A stretch of 64,000 nucleotides of DNA from Chondrosia reniformis (taxonomy: Eukaryota; Porifera; Demospongiae; Chondrillida; Chondrillidae), in assembly GCA_947172415.1 (NCBI GenBank), contig OX359194.1, positions 8,289,901-8,353,900 on the forward strand. Reading direction: 5' to 3'. The notes under the pieces are model-generated. The model did not search any database. It had not been told where the DNA came from and saw nothing but the letters and a program-made list of their open reading frames with translations. Shown piece by piece: positions 10,493 through 23,021 of the stretch (position 1 is its first letter; every line of letters starts with the position of its first letter). Both the position numbers and the translations under genes were made by a program.

Positions 10493-13062
10493 ATGAGGCG
10501 AATTACGGTAGACTTAGTGGAGCAGTGTCCTCAATTCACGAACCCCGTTAGAGATAGAGAAATAGACCTTAGAGGTTAGATTACCATTAGCAAGCATTAC
10601 AAGTCTAATTCTATGGCTGTTGATGAACTGGGCCCATTGCGCGCGCGCCACCTTCACACAATGGATGGAAGGTAACATGTCGCACGTGGCAACCCTTCGT
10701 CCGGTCGCGTCACCTCTATTGTTAGCGCTACTTTGGTGGAGTTGTCTAATTCAATCTGTGTTACTCTTTGCTGCTATTAGGCAACAAAATTGCAGTGATT
10801 GAAAACCTGGGTGTCACTTTGGTATGGCAAGTGACGATATCCTCACTCATGCTGCATATTCCGTATGAATGAATAACAATTGTTTTAAATGGGAAAGCCA
10901 CTATCTGTAATAGCTACTAAGGATGTCCGTATAGTGATCAGATAGTCTTAGCATCTTTATATGGCGCTCAGAGCATCATTCATTTTAGCATAATTTTAAA
11001 TGTATTTCTGATGGATTTTTGGTTAACGAACATTTTAGCAAATATCTTATTAACTAGCTATCAAGTTAGAAGTGATAGTTAGGCATAACAGTCTGTACTA
11101 AAATGTACTAAGGAGAGCCCCATCTTAACAGAGACCTAGGTACGTAAGTGGTACCATGACAGACCCCAGTGTGTGTTAGTGAATAATGTTGCTTTGTAAT
11201 GGATGTAAGATGCAATTGTCCATTTGGCAGGATCAGTTTGACACAGTAGATTTCTCTGATAATGATATCCGGAAATTAGAGGGTTTTCCCTACCTCCGCA
11301 GGCTCAAGACTATCATTGTTAACAACAATAGGATTTGGTGAGTGGGAGTCTATAGACTGGGAGTAGGCCAGTCACATGACTATCACATGACATGTATATC
11401 TATAGTCGCATAGCAACCAATCTTGAGGAGAGCATTCCTAACCTGGAGTGGCTGGTGTTGACCAACAATGCACTGGAGGAACTGGTAAGTATTTTTGTGT
11501 ATATTACTCATCAATCATTCCTTTTTGTATATTTGCTTTTTATTTGTCTATTTCTGTTATTCTTGTTTACTTCTGTTTTGTTGTTGTTTATTTCCTCCTG
11601 TGTAGGGAGATTTGGACCACTTGGCTGGACTGCCAAAGTTGACATATCTGAGGTATACATCACTCCTACTTCAAAATGTGACTGCCACGTAGGATTGTAT
11701 ATGAACTCAGTCCTTGTATATTCCTGATAATACTAATATGTCAATCAGTTAAGATGACTTAATGTAGCAGATATAGTAAGTTTTCCTTTAGAATTCCAGC
11801 ATGAGTGGTACTCATTGTTTAGCTATTTCTGACTGATATTCAAGAGATAGGATCCACGTGTTAAGACTCCTCCCATTCCACCTCCCTCCCCCTCCCCTTC
11901 CACCTCCCTCCCTCCTCCCCTTCCACCTCCCTTCCACCTCCCTCCCTCCCCCTCCCTCCCCCTCCCTCCTCCCCTTCCACCTCCCTCCCCCTCCCTCCTC
12001 CCCTCTCCTTCCACCTCCCTTCCACCTCCCTCCCTCCTCCCCTTCCACCTCCCTCCTCTCCTTCCACCTCCCTCCTCTCCTTCCACCTCCCTCCTCTCCT
12101 TCCACCTCCCTCCCTCCTCCCCTTCCACCTCCCTCCCTCCTCCCCTTCCACCTCCCTCCTCTCCTTCCACCTCCCTCCTCTCCTTCCACCTCCCTCCCCC
12201 TCCCTCCTCCCCTTCCACCTCCCTCCTCCTCCCCTCTCCTTCCACCTCCCTTCCACCTCCCCCCTTCCTCCATCCTCCCTCCTGCACAGTTTGATGATGA
12301 ATCCCGTGGTTCACAAGCCACACTACAGGAGTTATGTCATACACAGAATCCCTCAGCTCCGAGTTCTTGACTTCAGAAGGATCAAAATGAAGGAACGCCA
12401 GAGAGCTAAAGAGGTATTTGCTACTTCTGTGGGTAAAGATATACTAGAACAAGCCAGCAAAAGAAGTAAAACGTAAGTAGTTTGATTTGATTTGATTACT
12501 TATAACATAAGATTTGATTTAATTGTGAAATGCTTGTCAGCTGAGACAAATATTAGAATTGATATTTTAGTTTAAATGCCTAAATAAGAACTGTCTCTCC
12601 TTGTAATGCAGTTTTGTGCCAGGGGAACCAACCTCCAAAGAGGATGCTAAAGCACCCACCCCCACTGGGCCCTCCCCTGAAGAGATTGCTGCAATAAAGG
12701 TACACTCTTATGCAAGTTAAGCCATTAACTGTCTGAATTACGTGCCACATCTAGGGTCAAAAACAGCTTCAAGAAACGATTGTGTGACGCAGTGGAGGAG
12801 AAGGAAGGAAGTGTATCCTTAAATAGTACATACGTACATATGTGTGTCATAGATCTAGGAGGTAGTGCTGGGTAGTTTATGTGGAGGTTTAGTGACACTG
12901 TGTTGTTCTGTGTAGCTGGCTATAGCTAATGCAAAGTCACTGGAAGAGGTGAAACAACTGGAGATGCAACTCAAGTTGGGACAGATGCCTCACGCTACTA
13001 ATGCTCCTCCCAGTAACGGCCAAATTGTGGAGGAAGACGATGATGATGGAATGGAACAATAA
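10493..13062 (+). CDS. SNRPA1: U2 small nuclear ribonucleoprotein A' (U2A')
   Basis: U2A' is a leucine-rich-repeat protein that pairs with U2B'' on U2 snRNA stem-loop IV in the spliceosome. Exons: 10493..10574, 10781..10821, 11231..11337, 11406..11484, 11606..11652, 12290..12472, 12612..12699 and 12916..13062; 257 residues, close to the human 255. Diagnostic stretches include VEQCPQFTNPVRDREIDLRG, DFSDNDIRKLEGFPYLRRLK, VNNNRI, the LRR cap NPVVHKPHYRSYVIHRIPQL and RVLDFRRIKMKER. The tail is acidic (EEDDDDGMEQ). The stop codon overlaps AATAAATAAA, a likely polyadenylation signal. CHERP starts 118 bp downstream on the same strand. Confidence 0.95.
11866..12285. repeat. Pyrimidine-pure minisatellite in SNRPA1 intron 5
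   Basis: About 420 bp of C/T with rare A, built from CCTCCCTCCTCCCCTTCCA-like units of variable length. It ends directly at the CAG acceptor of exon 6 (12290) and so acts as an extreme polypyrimidine tract. All three forward and reverse frames are open, which gives long false open frames. Confidence 0.9.
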
Positions 13063-13180
13063 ATAAAGAACACTACTAGCTAATTAAGATTATCGAATTA
13101 TGTAATGTACAATGAAAGTCAAAACATGACACGTTTTAGGAGAACAGTTGTGGTTTTTAAATCCGATTTGAGTTTGGAAA

Positions 13181-16100
13181 ATGGCGGAATACTCCAATAT
13201 TCCTCCCCAGCCGCCTGGAAGTAAGCAAATCTGCTACTGTGGTTAGCATGTAGTTATTGCATAGTGTGTTCTGCAGATCAGGAAACTAGAAATATTGTAG
13301 ACAAGCTGGCAAACTTCGTAGCCAGAAATGGTCCCGAATTTGAAGAGCTGACGAAAGAGAAGCAGAGATCTAACCCAAAGTTTGGTTTTCTCTTCGGAGG
13401 AGAGTATCACGAATATTATAAATGGAAAATTGCTTTGGAAAGGAACGGTAACTGATTTTCTGTTAAGTGGGATTTTATTTAAAGACTGCGCTTGGAAACT
13501 AAGTGTTTATTTTCCATATAGAAATTGCATCCCATACCAAGGTACAAGCTGGTCCCCAGGAGGGAGACCCTTTAGTTAAGAAACTCCAGCAGGTGAGGCA
13601 GGAGCAGCAGACAGCACTGGATCAGTCTGGACCAATCGATAGCCTGGAGGAGGAGTTTACAAGAACTGTCAAACCTCTGATGAACTCATGCACAAAGGAT
13701 GCCATTGCTGTAAGTAGATAATGAATAAATAAAGAATTAACCACTTGCATTGCGAAATGTTTAGCTGATTATATAAATGATCTTTGCATTCATTTGCATT
13801 AGAATGGGAAGGGCTGGATTCTGACGCATGCCAATACGCCAGAGGACTGTAACAAGATAGCCCACTATATAATGAGAAAGTAAACATCACTTGTTGTTTG
13901 CTCATAAAGCAAGTTGATATTGACTCCTCTTGATCCTGAGCAGAACTCTTGAGGCACCGGGAAATGGGTTTACGCAGAAGCTACACATTATCTACCTGAT
14001 CAATGATCTCATGTTTCACTGGTAAGTGTCTAGGAGGGGAGGATTGCGCAAGAGGACTATATACTCAGATATGAGATGTCAGCTGGTCTACAGTTATGTA
14101 GTTGTTGTTCAAATTTAACAATTCCATATAATATGGTGTCTCTTTTTCTTGTAGCCAACGGAAGAATTCTATTGATCTACACAAGGTACCACCACACTTT
14201 GAGTAATTCAAATTTCTTGTTATATGATGGTGTCTCCCCTTTGCACTTTGTACTTTGCACTTAGGCCATTGAGGCATCCATCCTTCAGATCTTCTTCAAT
14301 GTCCGAGCCGGAGAGGGAGAGGACAATAAAGAAAAATTAGTCAAAGTAATGTCAACTCAATTCCTTTCTTGCCAACTGACTGCTAAATGTCAATATTCTG
14401 AACTGCTGTCAGGTTGTCAATATTTGGGAGGGACAGAAGTACTTTCCCGAAGACATGCTGATACAAATCCGAGGAATCATTGAGAATGCTGGAAATGTTC
14501 CCAAAGTTCAACATCACTCTAAAGAGGCAGTGTTGCCTGCAGGTGAGTTGATCCTCCTCCCCAGGCTAGTGGTGATCTATCCATTGCTGTGATCTCCTCC
14601 CTTCTAGACTCTGCTTCCGATTGGGTCTCCCAGCAACCACCTTCTGCTGATATGGCTGGTACTGGAGCTGGGTGGGAGGGGCCACCTCCTCTGTTCCCGC
14701 CCACTGAGCCGCCCCCTCTCATGGCCACTTCAAATCCAAAACCTCTGATGTTGATGAATGAACCACAACCATTAATGTCTACACCCTCCAAGTGGGCCCC
14801 TCTCTCCGATCAGAACACCTTAGCACCAGCACAGAGTAATACTGATGCTCTGCAACCATGGCAACAGCCATCCAACCAGGAGCAGCCGCCTCCATGGCAA
14901 CAGCCATCCAACCAGGAACAGCCACCCCCATGGCAGCAGTCGTCCAGCCAGGAACAGCCGCCTCCATGGCAGCAGCCATCCAACCAGGAACAGCCGCCTC
15001 CATGGCAACAGTCGTCCAACCAGGAACAGCCGCCTCCATGGCAACAGTCGTCCAACCAGGAACAGCCTCCCCCATGGCAACAGCCATCCAACCAGGAACA
15101 GCCGCCTCCATGGCAACAGCCATCCAACCAGGAACAGCCGCCTCCATGGCAACAGCCATCCAGCCAGGAACAACCGCCCCCATGGAAGAGCACAGATCAA
15201 GCAGATCTGCCTCCATGGAAGAAGCAGGAAGACAGTAGTTTATCCTGGCAGCCTCCAAACCAAGTCAGTGGTGTCCCACCATGGCAGCACCAAGATTCTA
15301 GGTCAGACCTGTCGGGGAATGAGCTGCAAGAGAATACCTCTGGTCCTCCCCCGCCAGTGAGATCAGAGGAACTGAATGATGCCCCTCCATGGCACAGACC
15401 AGCTGTGTCGGCATGGAAACAAGGACCACCCCCTAATGTGCCTCCACCTCCTTGGGCAATGCACCGAGATGGACCGCCTCATGTACCACGTCCTCCTTTT
15501 GAAAGACTGCCACCGCCTCATCTCCCTCCAGACTGGAGAGATGGTCCGCCACCGTTGTTCCCTCCCCATGGCCCTCCCCCAGACATGAGGGGTCCGCCTC
15601 CAGACATGAGGGGTCCGCCTCCAGATATGAGGGGACCTCTCCCAGACATGAGGGGTCCACCCCCAGATATGAGGGGACCTCCCCTAGACATGAGAGGTCT
15701 GCCCCCAGACATGAGGGGTCCACCCCCAGACATGAGGGGACCTCCCCCTGACATAAGGGGACCTCCCCCTGACATAAGAGACCCAAAATCAGAGCAAGAT
15801 TCTCTGCCAGATATACCGTATTATGACCTTCCTGCTGGACTGATGGTGCCTCTAGTGCCTGTAAGTCAGTTGTTGTTACACAGGGCCACTGATGAAGGGT
15901 GGAATTCCCAGAAACAGCTGTCTGACCTAGTGGAGAAGAAGAAGGAGAGAACTCTTGTATCCTCATCCAAAGCTCTCAATAGATTTAGTTCCCTATAGTC
16001 CTTTTACTTTAAAGTAGACAGAGCATGTCAGGGCTGCATAGAGGAGGGCAGAGGAGCATTTACCCCCCCCTGCCCCCCTAGACGTTTGGGAAGTTAATAT

Positions 16101-17774
16101 ACAGCTTAATAATAACTGCTTCAACACCCTCATACCATTGGCCCCCTGAATTTTTAAAATTTCATTTTGGCCCCCATTGGCCTGAGGTTCTGCATGCAGC
16201 CCCTGCATGTTGAAAAATGGTGTATTTGATTATTCGTCTTGTTTGTAGTTGGAGGAACACAACTATGCCACGATCGACCCGAAGCTGGTGAGACTGCCTC
16301 ACCCTCTGCCTCCCAACAGCCAGCTGCTTCAGGCTGTCGAGGACTTCTACAATCCTTCAAGTGAAGTAGTTAGAAATGAGTTAGTTATCCTTTGATTGTC
16401 ATCCTGTTTCTACACTTACTATAATAGTTTTTGTAGATATGATAATGGTATTCATATATTTGAGTTAAAAATCTAAGATGAATAGTTTAAGTAACAATGA
16501 TTGTAACAATTGCCATCAGTCAAGTTCCGACTGCATTTCTGATTTGTAGCCAAATCTCAGCATTGCAACTTTATAAGCAAGCTGGGCAGATATGATGTGT
16601 TTGACCTGTGTGATGTGTGTAGGGACGGCTGGGAGGCTAAGGGACTACTTGCGTTTTATGACTCAAAGTTGAAGGCCAAGACAAAATTAGAATCCTCACT
16701 AGTGAAGAGAAAAAGAAGGTTCTGATTCTAAGGGAGCAGACCCTTACTATGATTTGAGAAAGATTTCTTTCCAATTGATGTAGCCGATCGGCAAGTCCAA
16801 AAGGAAGGTCAAATTCTTCTTCGAGGTCATCTTCACGTTCCCCTTCTCCCGAGTCAGGAAAAAGATCTCCTTTCACTCCAACAGTAGTGCAAAGAAGAAG
16901 GGACAGTATATCTCCAGAAAGACCTACACTTGGGTATGTAAGGGATACTCATGTGTGTGCTATGTATATAAGCAATGGGAGTGATACATTTGATAAGGAA
17001 TAAAAGGGATACTCATGTGTGTGCTATGTATATAAGCAATGGGAGTGATACATTTGATAAGGAATAAAAGTTAAAATGGCTGCCACTGATAGATTTCTAG
17101 CTGTAACAAGACCACCAGTTTACTCTCTGTGTTTCCATTTAAAATTATGTACTTTGACTAAACAGTTGTGGTTAGGTCTGATTATCACTTAAATTATTGG
17201 GTATGTCTGCTGGATAGACATCATCAGGGCTGCATTAGATACTTTCAAACTCTTTTGCTATCAGATTCCGAGATGCGCAGCCTCAAGCAGCTGCTACAGG
17301 TAACCTAGGTCATCAAATGTTGAAGAATATGGGATGGGAGGGGTCAGGCTTGGGACCGATGCAGCAGGGAATAAAGGAACCAATCAAAAGTGGTCAAGTC
17401 AGATCAAAGGCCGAATTATTCAAGGTACCTAATATTGCATGGTAGGCTTAAAAGAGAAGGTCTGACAAAAATAATGACTACCTGCAGTTTTGTATGACTG
17501 AACTAGTCCATTCCTTGTTCTCAGGTGACAGGCTTCTTCACATGAGTGTACAAGTCATATTATATTTGCTATATAATGTACAGCACTGCACTAGACTGGC
17601 TGTGCAGTGTATTGTCCAGTTCAATATGCAGCTGGTAGAGGATGCATTGTTTTGTAATTACATGCGTGCTTGTGTCTCATGTAGGGTGTTGGTAGCAATC
17701 CTAATGATGAGTTCAGCGACTTTAGGAAGAGAAAGAGTTATGTTTACAACAAAATTCCTCCTCCAGCTCGTTAG
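13181..17774 (+). CDS. CHERP: CHERP homologue: SURP, CID, Pro-rich, RS and G-patch protein
   Basis: CHERP is a U2 snRNP-associated splicing factor, first described as an ER calcium-homeostasis protein. Fourteen exons: 13181..13220, 13277..13447, 13522..13709, 13803..13879, 13944..14021, 14155..14185, 14265..14345, 14413..14542, 14608..15860, 16249..16379, 16623..16718, 16784..16933, 17265..17424 and 17685..17774; 891 residues (human 916). Order: SURP (about 14-70; VARNGPEFEELT, NPKFGFLFGG), CID-like domain (about 110-270), long Pro/Gln region, the family signature IPYYDLPAGLMVPLV, then DGWEAKGLLAFYDSKLKA, a short RS segment, a G-patch (GHQMLKNMGWEGSGLGPMQQ) and the terminal GVGSNPNDEFSDFRKRKSY. 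Exon 9 holds two in-frame tandem repeats. It follows SNRPA1 by 118 bp. Confidence 0.93.
14856..15179 (+). repeat. 36-bp coding minisatellite in CHERP exon 9, nine copies
   Basis: The unit starts CCATGGCAACAGCCATCCAA and repeats every 36 bp exactly nine times, encoding PWQQPSNQEQPP-type 12-residue repeats. Human CHERP also has a Pro/Gln-rich tract here, so the repeat elaborates a normally low-complexity region. Confidence 0.95.
15579..15785 (+). repeat. 21-bp coding repeat in CHERP exon 9, about ten copies
   Basis: The unit CCAGACATGAGGGGTCCGCC repeats at 21 bp and encodes PDMRGPP. Copies are more diverged than in the 36-bp array (PLPD, PPLD, GLPPD, PDIRG variants). Confidence 0.9.
15882..16007 (+). 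repeat. Dispersed repeat, copy 1, in CHERP intron 9
   Basis: The segment from CACTGATGAAGGGTGGAATT through TTTAGTTCCCTATAG is matched on the opposite strand at 38214-38362. They differ by a few transitions and a longer purine tract in the second copy. It lies just inside the donor of intron 9 and stays open in the exon 9 frame up to a stop at 15996-15998. Confidence 0.75.
16024..16209. mobile_element. MITE-like element in CHERP intron 9
   Basis: Left terminus CATGTCAGGGCTGCAT; right terminus, reverse-complemented, CATGCAGGGGCTGCAT (14 of 16 positions match). The interior is non-coding with C-rich tracts. A similar TCAGGGCTGCAT half-terminus occurs alone at about 17224-17235 in intron 12. Probably a short non-autonomous DNA transposon; superfamily not assigned. 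Confidence 0.5.
16941..17068. repeat. 64-bp perfect tandem duplication in CHERP intron 12
   Basis: AGGGATACTCATGTGTGTGC and the following bases recur at 17005 after exactly 64 bp, essentially without change. This implies a very recent duplication. It begins only 8 bp inside the intron. Confidence 0.9.
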
Positions 17775-17971
17775 TGACACAAAACTGCATCTATATGTAT
17801 CTTATCTTGTTTACAATTTTAATTTTGACTCTCATAGCTCAATAATTGTGGAAAGAGAAAGACTTATTACCTGTTTTTATGTAGTCGTATATTGTTGACC
17901 TTTGTGCGTGTTTATGGATTAACGCCTGCTTGCACAACATTAACGAAAAAATTTTTGCGTGCAGTAACAAA

Positions 17972-20293
17972 ATGGCGATCGTGTCGCAATGCCTGAGGTA
18001 TTCCCTTAATTTCTCCAGCAAGATAACGCCAGTTGTCCTGGGGGTGGAGGTATCGCGAAAGAAAATCCATCACTCATCGAGAAATAGCAAATGGTGGGGG
18101 TTGACAGACATGCGAACTACTCAATCCGAAATTCTCGGTAAAGGTCAAAGTGATGCGTATGAACTGCAAGGTAATGCAACATCGAGTACCTTATACGTTG
18201 ATTGAAAGGACATCTTTACTCTCTTCAGTACACAATGTCAAACCAGAGTGCTTGGAAGAGTACATCAAAGAGACGTAAGTTCCACTCTTTGTACTATCAG
18301 CTTGTTTAAGTCTACACGTGATGAGCAAGATAAGGTAGACGATGATGAGGAACAGGTTATGAGTCGCAGCTGGAACAACAAGTTCTACCTTGTTTTTGGG
18401 CGTTAGGACTATGAAGCGTGTGGTGTACTTGTAATACCGTATTGTCATTGTGTGTATAGCTCTCCCATGCAGTATGCAGTATGCCTGTAGATTATGTGTG
18501 TATGTGTATATATAGGACTACTTTCTGTTAGGCCGTCTGACCTGAAAAGTGCTGTAAGTTATCTCGCTGCTTTGTGAAGCAATGGATGTGCATTTGAGGT
18601 TCTTAAGGACCTGTGACGACACAGAAATCTGTCAGACTGTAGTTTTGTGTGTTAATATTGTCCACAAGGCTGTGCTGTGATAATAATACACTTTCCTGAG
18701 TCTACCTTATCCCTCAGTCCATTTACTGCCCACCATGCTAACAGCTAGTGTCTCCATCTCACCTCCATTTTATTTGATGATGCAATAAGCCAGTGAGATA
18801 GGCGTACAGTACCACAGAGATACATCCAATAGGTGAAGGGGCTTCTAGGGCAAGATACATGATTTTAAATCTCCCCTAGCAACCAATAATTCCTCCCCTA
18901 CCCCTAGAGGTGAGAATCTGCTTCGAGTGCATGAGAACAAGGACCACCTGATGGAACTGGTTGGCAGTTGGACAACCCTGATTGGCAGCAACACAGATCA
19001 AGTCAGTAAGTCACTGTGATGAAATGACAGTTTGTCTCAATCACTATCTGATGACCCAGATGCCATATTTGGAATATCATTTCGTCCTTTAGAGTTTGTA
19101 CATGTGTTTCATATATGTGTAGCTCATCTGTGGAGATTTCCTGGCTATGATGGACTAAATCAGTGTGTCACAACACTACTGGAGGACAAGGTAGAGTGCT
19201 GTAAAGTTTTCTGTAAGTCAAGTGATGTGATGTGATGCTGAACTTTTGACCAGGAGTGGCAGAGATTTAGAAAGTCTCAAGGAAGCAAAGTGATATCCAG
19301 GAGCAGTCAAATCCTCTTGTCCTTTACCTACTGGCCAGCACCAGAAAAGAAACCCAACCAAGGAAGAATATTTGAAATGAGATCTTATGACCTGACAGTA
19401 AGTCACTAACATTTAAATGTAATTTTTTACTTAACTGCATTTCTAGGAGAAGCAGCTTTGTACTTAAATAGTTCTGACTGCCAGTCAATGTCCTGTGATG
19501 GCCTAGTTACCTGTGATGGCCTAGTTACCTGTGATGGCCTAGTTACCTGTGATGGCCTAGTTACCTGTGATGGCCTAGTTACCTGGTGGAGATAGTGAGT
19601 CATTTTACTATGGTGTTATTTGTCGTGTAGCCAGGGACGCTGATTGAATGGGGCGAATGGTGGTCTAGAGGGATCAACTACAGGTCTGAGAAGGAGGCCG
19701 TTGGAGGGTACTTCTCTCAGCTTGGAAAGATACATCAGGTTCACCATCTCTGGAGTGAGTAGACCTCTTTATATGACTATAGTTTGTGCATGTTTGTGTG
19801 AATGGTTCTAGTGTGAGCTTTATAAACCAACTCTCAAGTGATTTGTTGTCATCATTTGATGGCATTTCTTTCCTACCACAGCTTATGACAGTCTATCTCA
19901 TCGTAAGGAGATGCGCCAGAATGCCTGGTCAGAACCGGGCTGGGATGAGTGTGTCAGGAATACAGGTGAGAACCTCTCAAGGGAAAATCCCTCGGATTTC
20001 CAGTGCAGCATGGGTGATGACACTATCTTAACAATCTTCAGCTACAGTCATAGATTTCACTATTAACTCCTGGTTCACTAAACTGGTCCTGCTTGTCAAC
20101 TACAAATATAGGTAGTGCAGTACCTTACTGTAGTCAGGTGTTCTCTATCTCAACTTGGAAGGCCATGAAATGATAAAGCTTATAAATTATAGTTAATAAG
20201 GTGTTTGTATGATTTTCTTGTCTTGTAGTTCCTTTAATTACAAAGATGGAGTCCAGAATCTTACTGCCGACTGACTTCTCACCTATGCAGTAG
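17972..20293 (+). CDS. NIPSNAP: NIPSNAP family mitochondrial protein
   Basis: Exons: 17972..18170, 18229..18274, 18908..19005, 19123..19190, 19254..19397, 19631..19754, 19882..19965 and 20229..20293; 275 residues, the usual length of NIPSNAP1/2. Family marks are [12 protein letters not shown], the HLWRF motif, [43 protein letters not shown] and the terminal [15 protein letters not shown]. The first ~60 residues are basic and Ser-rich, fitting a mitochondrial presequence. In mammals NIPSNAP1/2 are matrix proteins that become mitophagy signals. Which paralogue this is cannot be decided. It starts 197 bp after CHERP and converges on RTCA. Confidence 0.92.
19492..19585. repeat. 18-bp minisatellite in NIPSNAP intron 5, five copies
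   Basis: CCTGTGATGGCCTAGTTA repeats five times with no change, ending about 45 bp before the acceptor of exon 6. Confidence 0.9.
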
Positions 20294-20557
20294 TATTCAC
20301 TTACGTTTTTCTTGAACGTTGTTTGTACTGAGGTAGAGTGTCTTGTTTGCTGTCATTTTTTTGGAAATGATAAACCAGCTTTTGTAATTGATACAACATA
20401 TTGTAATTGAATTAAATGCACCATTAATAAGCAATAATTCCTTTTATTATTTACAGGAATATTTCAAAGTTATACAATTAAAGTGCAAGTTAATATACAA
20501 TTCGTGGTTGACTACGTACTCTATAGTGCCATTACCAGATAATGTTATTAAACGTGG

Positions 20558-23021
20558 TCATAAAGGGGGACCTCTCAAACTGATTCCCTCACAAGATAAA
20601 ACTATGCAGCCATTTTTATCCTCCATTTTGAATTTTACCTAAAAGGATAATACTAGTGCTATGAATGTGGGATAGAGTATATACACTGTACGTACCCCAG
20701 TTAAAAGTTCCGCTATGTGAATAGCTGTCTGGGTGTGAAGGGTGAGTGGACTGCTACAAGTAACCATAGAAACCCCATCTGCCAAAGTCATGAATATAAT
20801 TAACTGAATGGGAGAGGAGGAGAATCTTGTGCAATATTGAAATTATTATGTAGTCATGAATGATTATCGTAGAACAATCTACTAACAGAAACTGCATTAC
20901 ATAACACCTCCTTGCTTTAAAAACTTATTATGAACCACTAGCAAAATGGTTGTGGTTGAGCTATCAGTTTGGCCAATCCACTCCTACCTGATCTTGTAGA
21001 TGTTCATCCACACACCCTCCACCATTCACAGCTCTTGCTAACATTTCAGCAGTTTCTTCACCGACAACCTCAGCCTTCACACCTGAACAATGTCAGACAC
21101 ACATACAGCATAGCCGTAAGCTCTTGTTAATTAAATCATACAGAGGTAATTTTGGTGAGGTAGCCACAGTTAAAATATTATAATGGGGAGCTGGAGATAG
21201 CCATGGACATTTTCCTTTGCTCCTAACTGGTTTGAACAGTTGTGGTTTGATTATCACTTGCACAGTAATTACATGATATGTACCTAGTCTTCCAATTCCA
21301 TTGGCTCCTAGCATGCATCCTCCTGAAGTGGTTGCAAGGCAACTATGAATGGAGGGCAGCAGCTTGATCAGACACTTAGCTTAGATATAAGGATTTGTTT
21401 ATGACAGGATCACAAATATACTTCACTATGTCTATATATCTCTAAAGTCTTCGATTAGCCCTCTTCAAATTAAATCAGACTCTTGTAAGTAATGCCTACC
21501 TTGAATAAAGCTTACTTTAGACCACACCCATTAGCTACCGCAGCTTCTTTACCAATTTTAGTTACAACTTCTATTAGTTTAACATCTTCTCTAATGTGTC
21601 TCTTCAACAAATTCCCAGCTGTTGACAGCAAGCGTGGAAGAACCTGGATGTAAGCATAGATACAGATACAATGCCAAGACCAATTCTGTCATGAGAGAAT
21701 GTGTACAAAGTTACTAAAGACTAAATGAACTCATATTACAAATACAATTAAAAATTAATTTCTCAAAATCCCTATTTTAATTAAGAAATCATTTTACTAA
21801 TAAAAGTCCCAAGTAGGTATTCAAAGTCATTTATAACGAATTAGGAGGGCTAATAGAGTACATATGAAAATAAGGTCACAAACATTAATTACAAAATACT
21901 TCCTTTCTGTAAACAGACACTCACTCACATGAGGGGGAATACCCTCAGTTGCATAACCTTCGAGGGTAACTTCCTGTAATTTACCTCTCTCCATTAATCG
22001 GATTGGTCGAATATGGGTAATTGGTTTCACTGCTATGACAACTTTGCCGCCTCCCTTAGGGTAAAACCCTCTAATATAACAGATATTTGTACGATACATC
22101 ACAACTGACAAGTATTCAAATTCCCAGACAGCATATTTAAGTGACCCATCTTCATTTGCAACAAAATGATATATACTATTTTCGTCTGAAACCTTTTTAT
22201 GACATCACACTGAAACTGGACTCCAAATTGACACAGAATTGGCTTTAAAATTTGCTGTACGTAGCCAATGGGAGGAGCCATCTCAGCATCTGTTCCTCCA
22301 ATGAGAGTGAGCTGAGATTCCTTGTGTGCAAACAGAATGCAAGGAAGAGCAGTTTGTATCATCAGACAGACACTTCTACAGAGAATACAAAAATAGTTTT
22401 ACTAGTAATAATAATTCAATTTGTCCGCCACAATAATTGCCAGATTGTTTTGCCCAATTGTGCAGACATACCCTGCAGTGTGCGTATCTCCAACAAACTT
22501 GCCTCCAACATTTGATTTTGGAATGAAATATATCTCAGTTGACCCAACCACTCCCCCCAATAGGGTGCCATTGCACACGTCTACAATCAGCTGGATGCCT
22601 GTCAAGTGCTGTGGGCGTAGTCCAGGAGTGTTTCTCCCCATTCGTATCTTGCTAATGTGAATTGGCTTGCACAACAGACAACTATATGCTACTGCATTTC
22701 TCAGTATCTGACCTCCCTGTACAAGTATAATTGAGTCATTGCACTGTTTAGGTTATGGTTCTGAATTTGTTTTAGAATGAAAGATACGTTGAAATAGTGT
22801 ATGGCATAGATTATATGTACAGGCATAATATCTTCAAGTGATTATTTTTACTTTATAGACATGCATACCATATAATGTCTTACCCCCTCCAAAACAGAAC
22901 CATCCACTTCGACAAAATTAACATCTTTGTATTGACTGATGTCTATGGATTCCAACGACTGTTGTTTGATAGTTTCATTCCTCTTCTTGGTATTTGGCTT
23001 TCTAGTACCTCTCTTTGCCAT
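20558..23021 (-). CDS. RTCA: RNA 3'-terminal phosphate cyclase
   Basis: The enzyme converts a 3'-phosphate at the RNA end to a 2',3'-cyclic phosphate, using ATP through an enzyme-AMP intermediate. Nine exons: 23021..22884, 22716..22472, 22375..22193, 22070..21929, 21643..21516, 21342..21284, 21082..20988, 20803..20696 and 20638..20558; 392 residues (human 366, the extra mostly a basic N-terminus). Marks include VEVDGSVLEGGGQILR, GRNTPGLRPQHLTG, TGGTDAEMAPPIGY in the form LIGGTDAEMAPP, RGFYPKGGGKV, the glycine loop ANGCGLNCLATTSGGC and LTLHTQTAIHIAELL. It is RtcA-class, not RCL1, judging from the PQHLTG and HTQTAIH matches. The catalytic His is likely in LHTQTAIH. It diverges from MMACHC, with 27 bp between start codons. 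Confidence 0.95.

Noticed and set aside
11812-12370. Several 130-170 codon frames on both strands (Gly/Glu/Arg or Pro/Leu rich)
   Set aside because: All lie in the pyrimidine minisatellite of SNRPA1 intron 5.
12757-12835. Possible extra exon in SNRPA1 between exons 7 and 8
   Set aside because: All frames break or add sequence absent from the family; direct joining of 12699 to 12916 gives the expected AAIK-LAIANAKSL.
14779-15258. Long open frames opposite or out of phase with CHERP exon 9
   Set aside because: They are shadows of the 36-bp repeat; CHERP's own frame matches the family on both sides.
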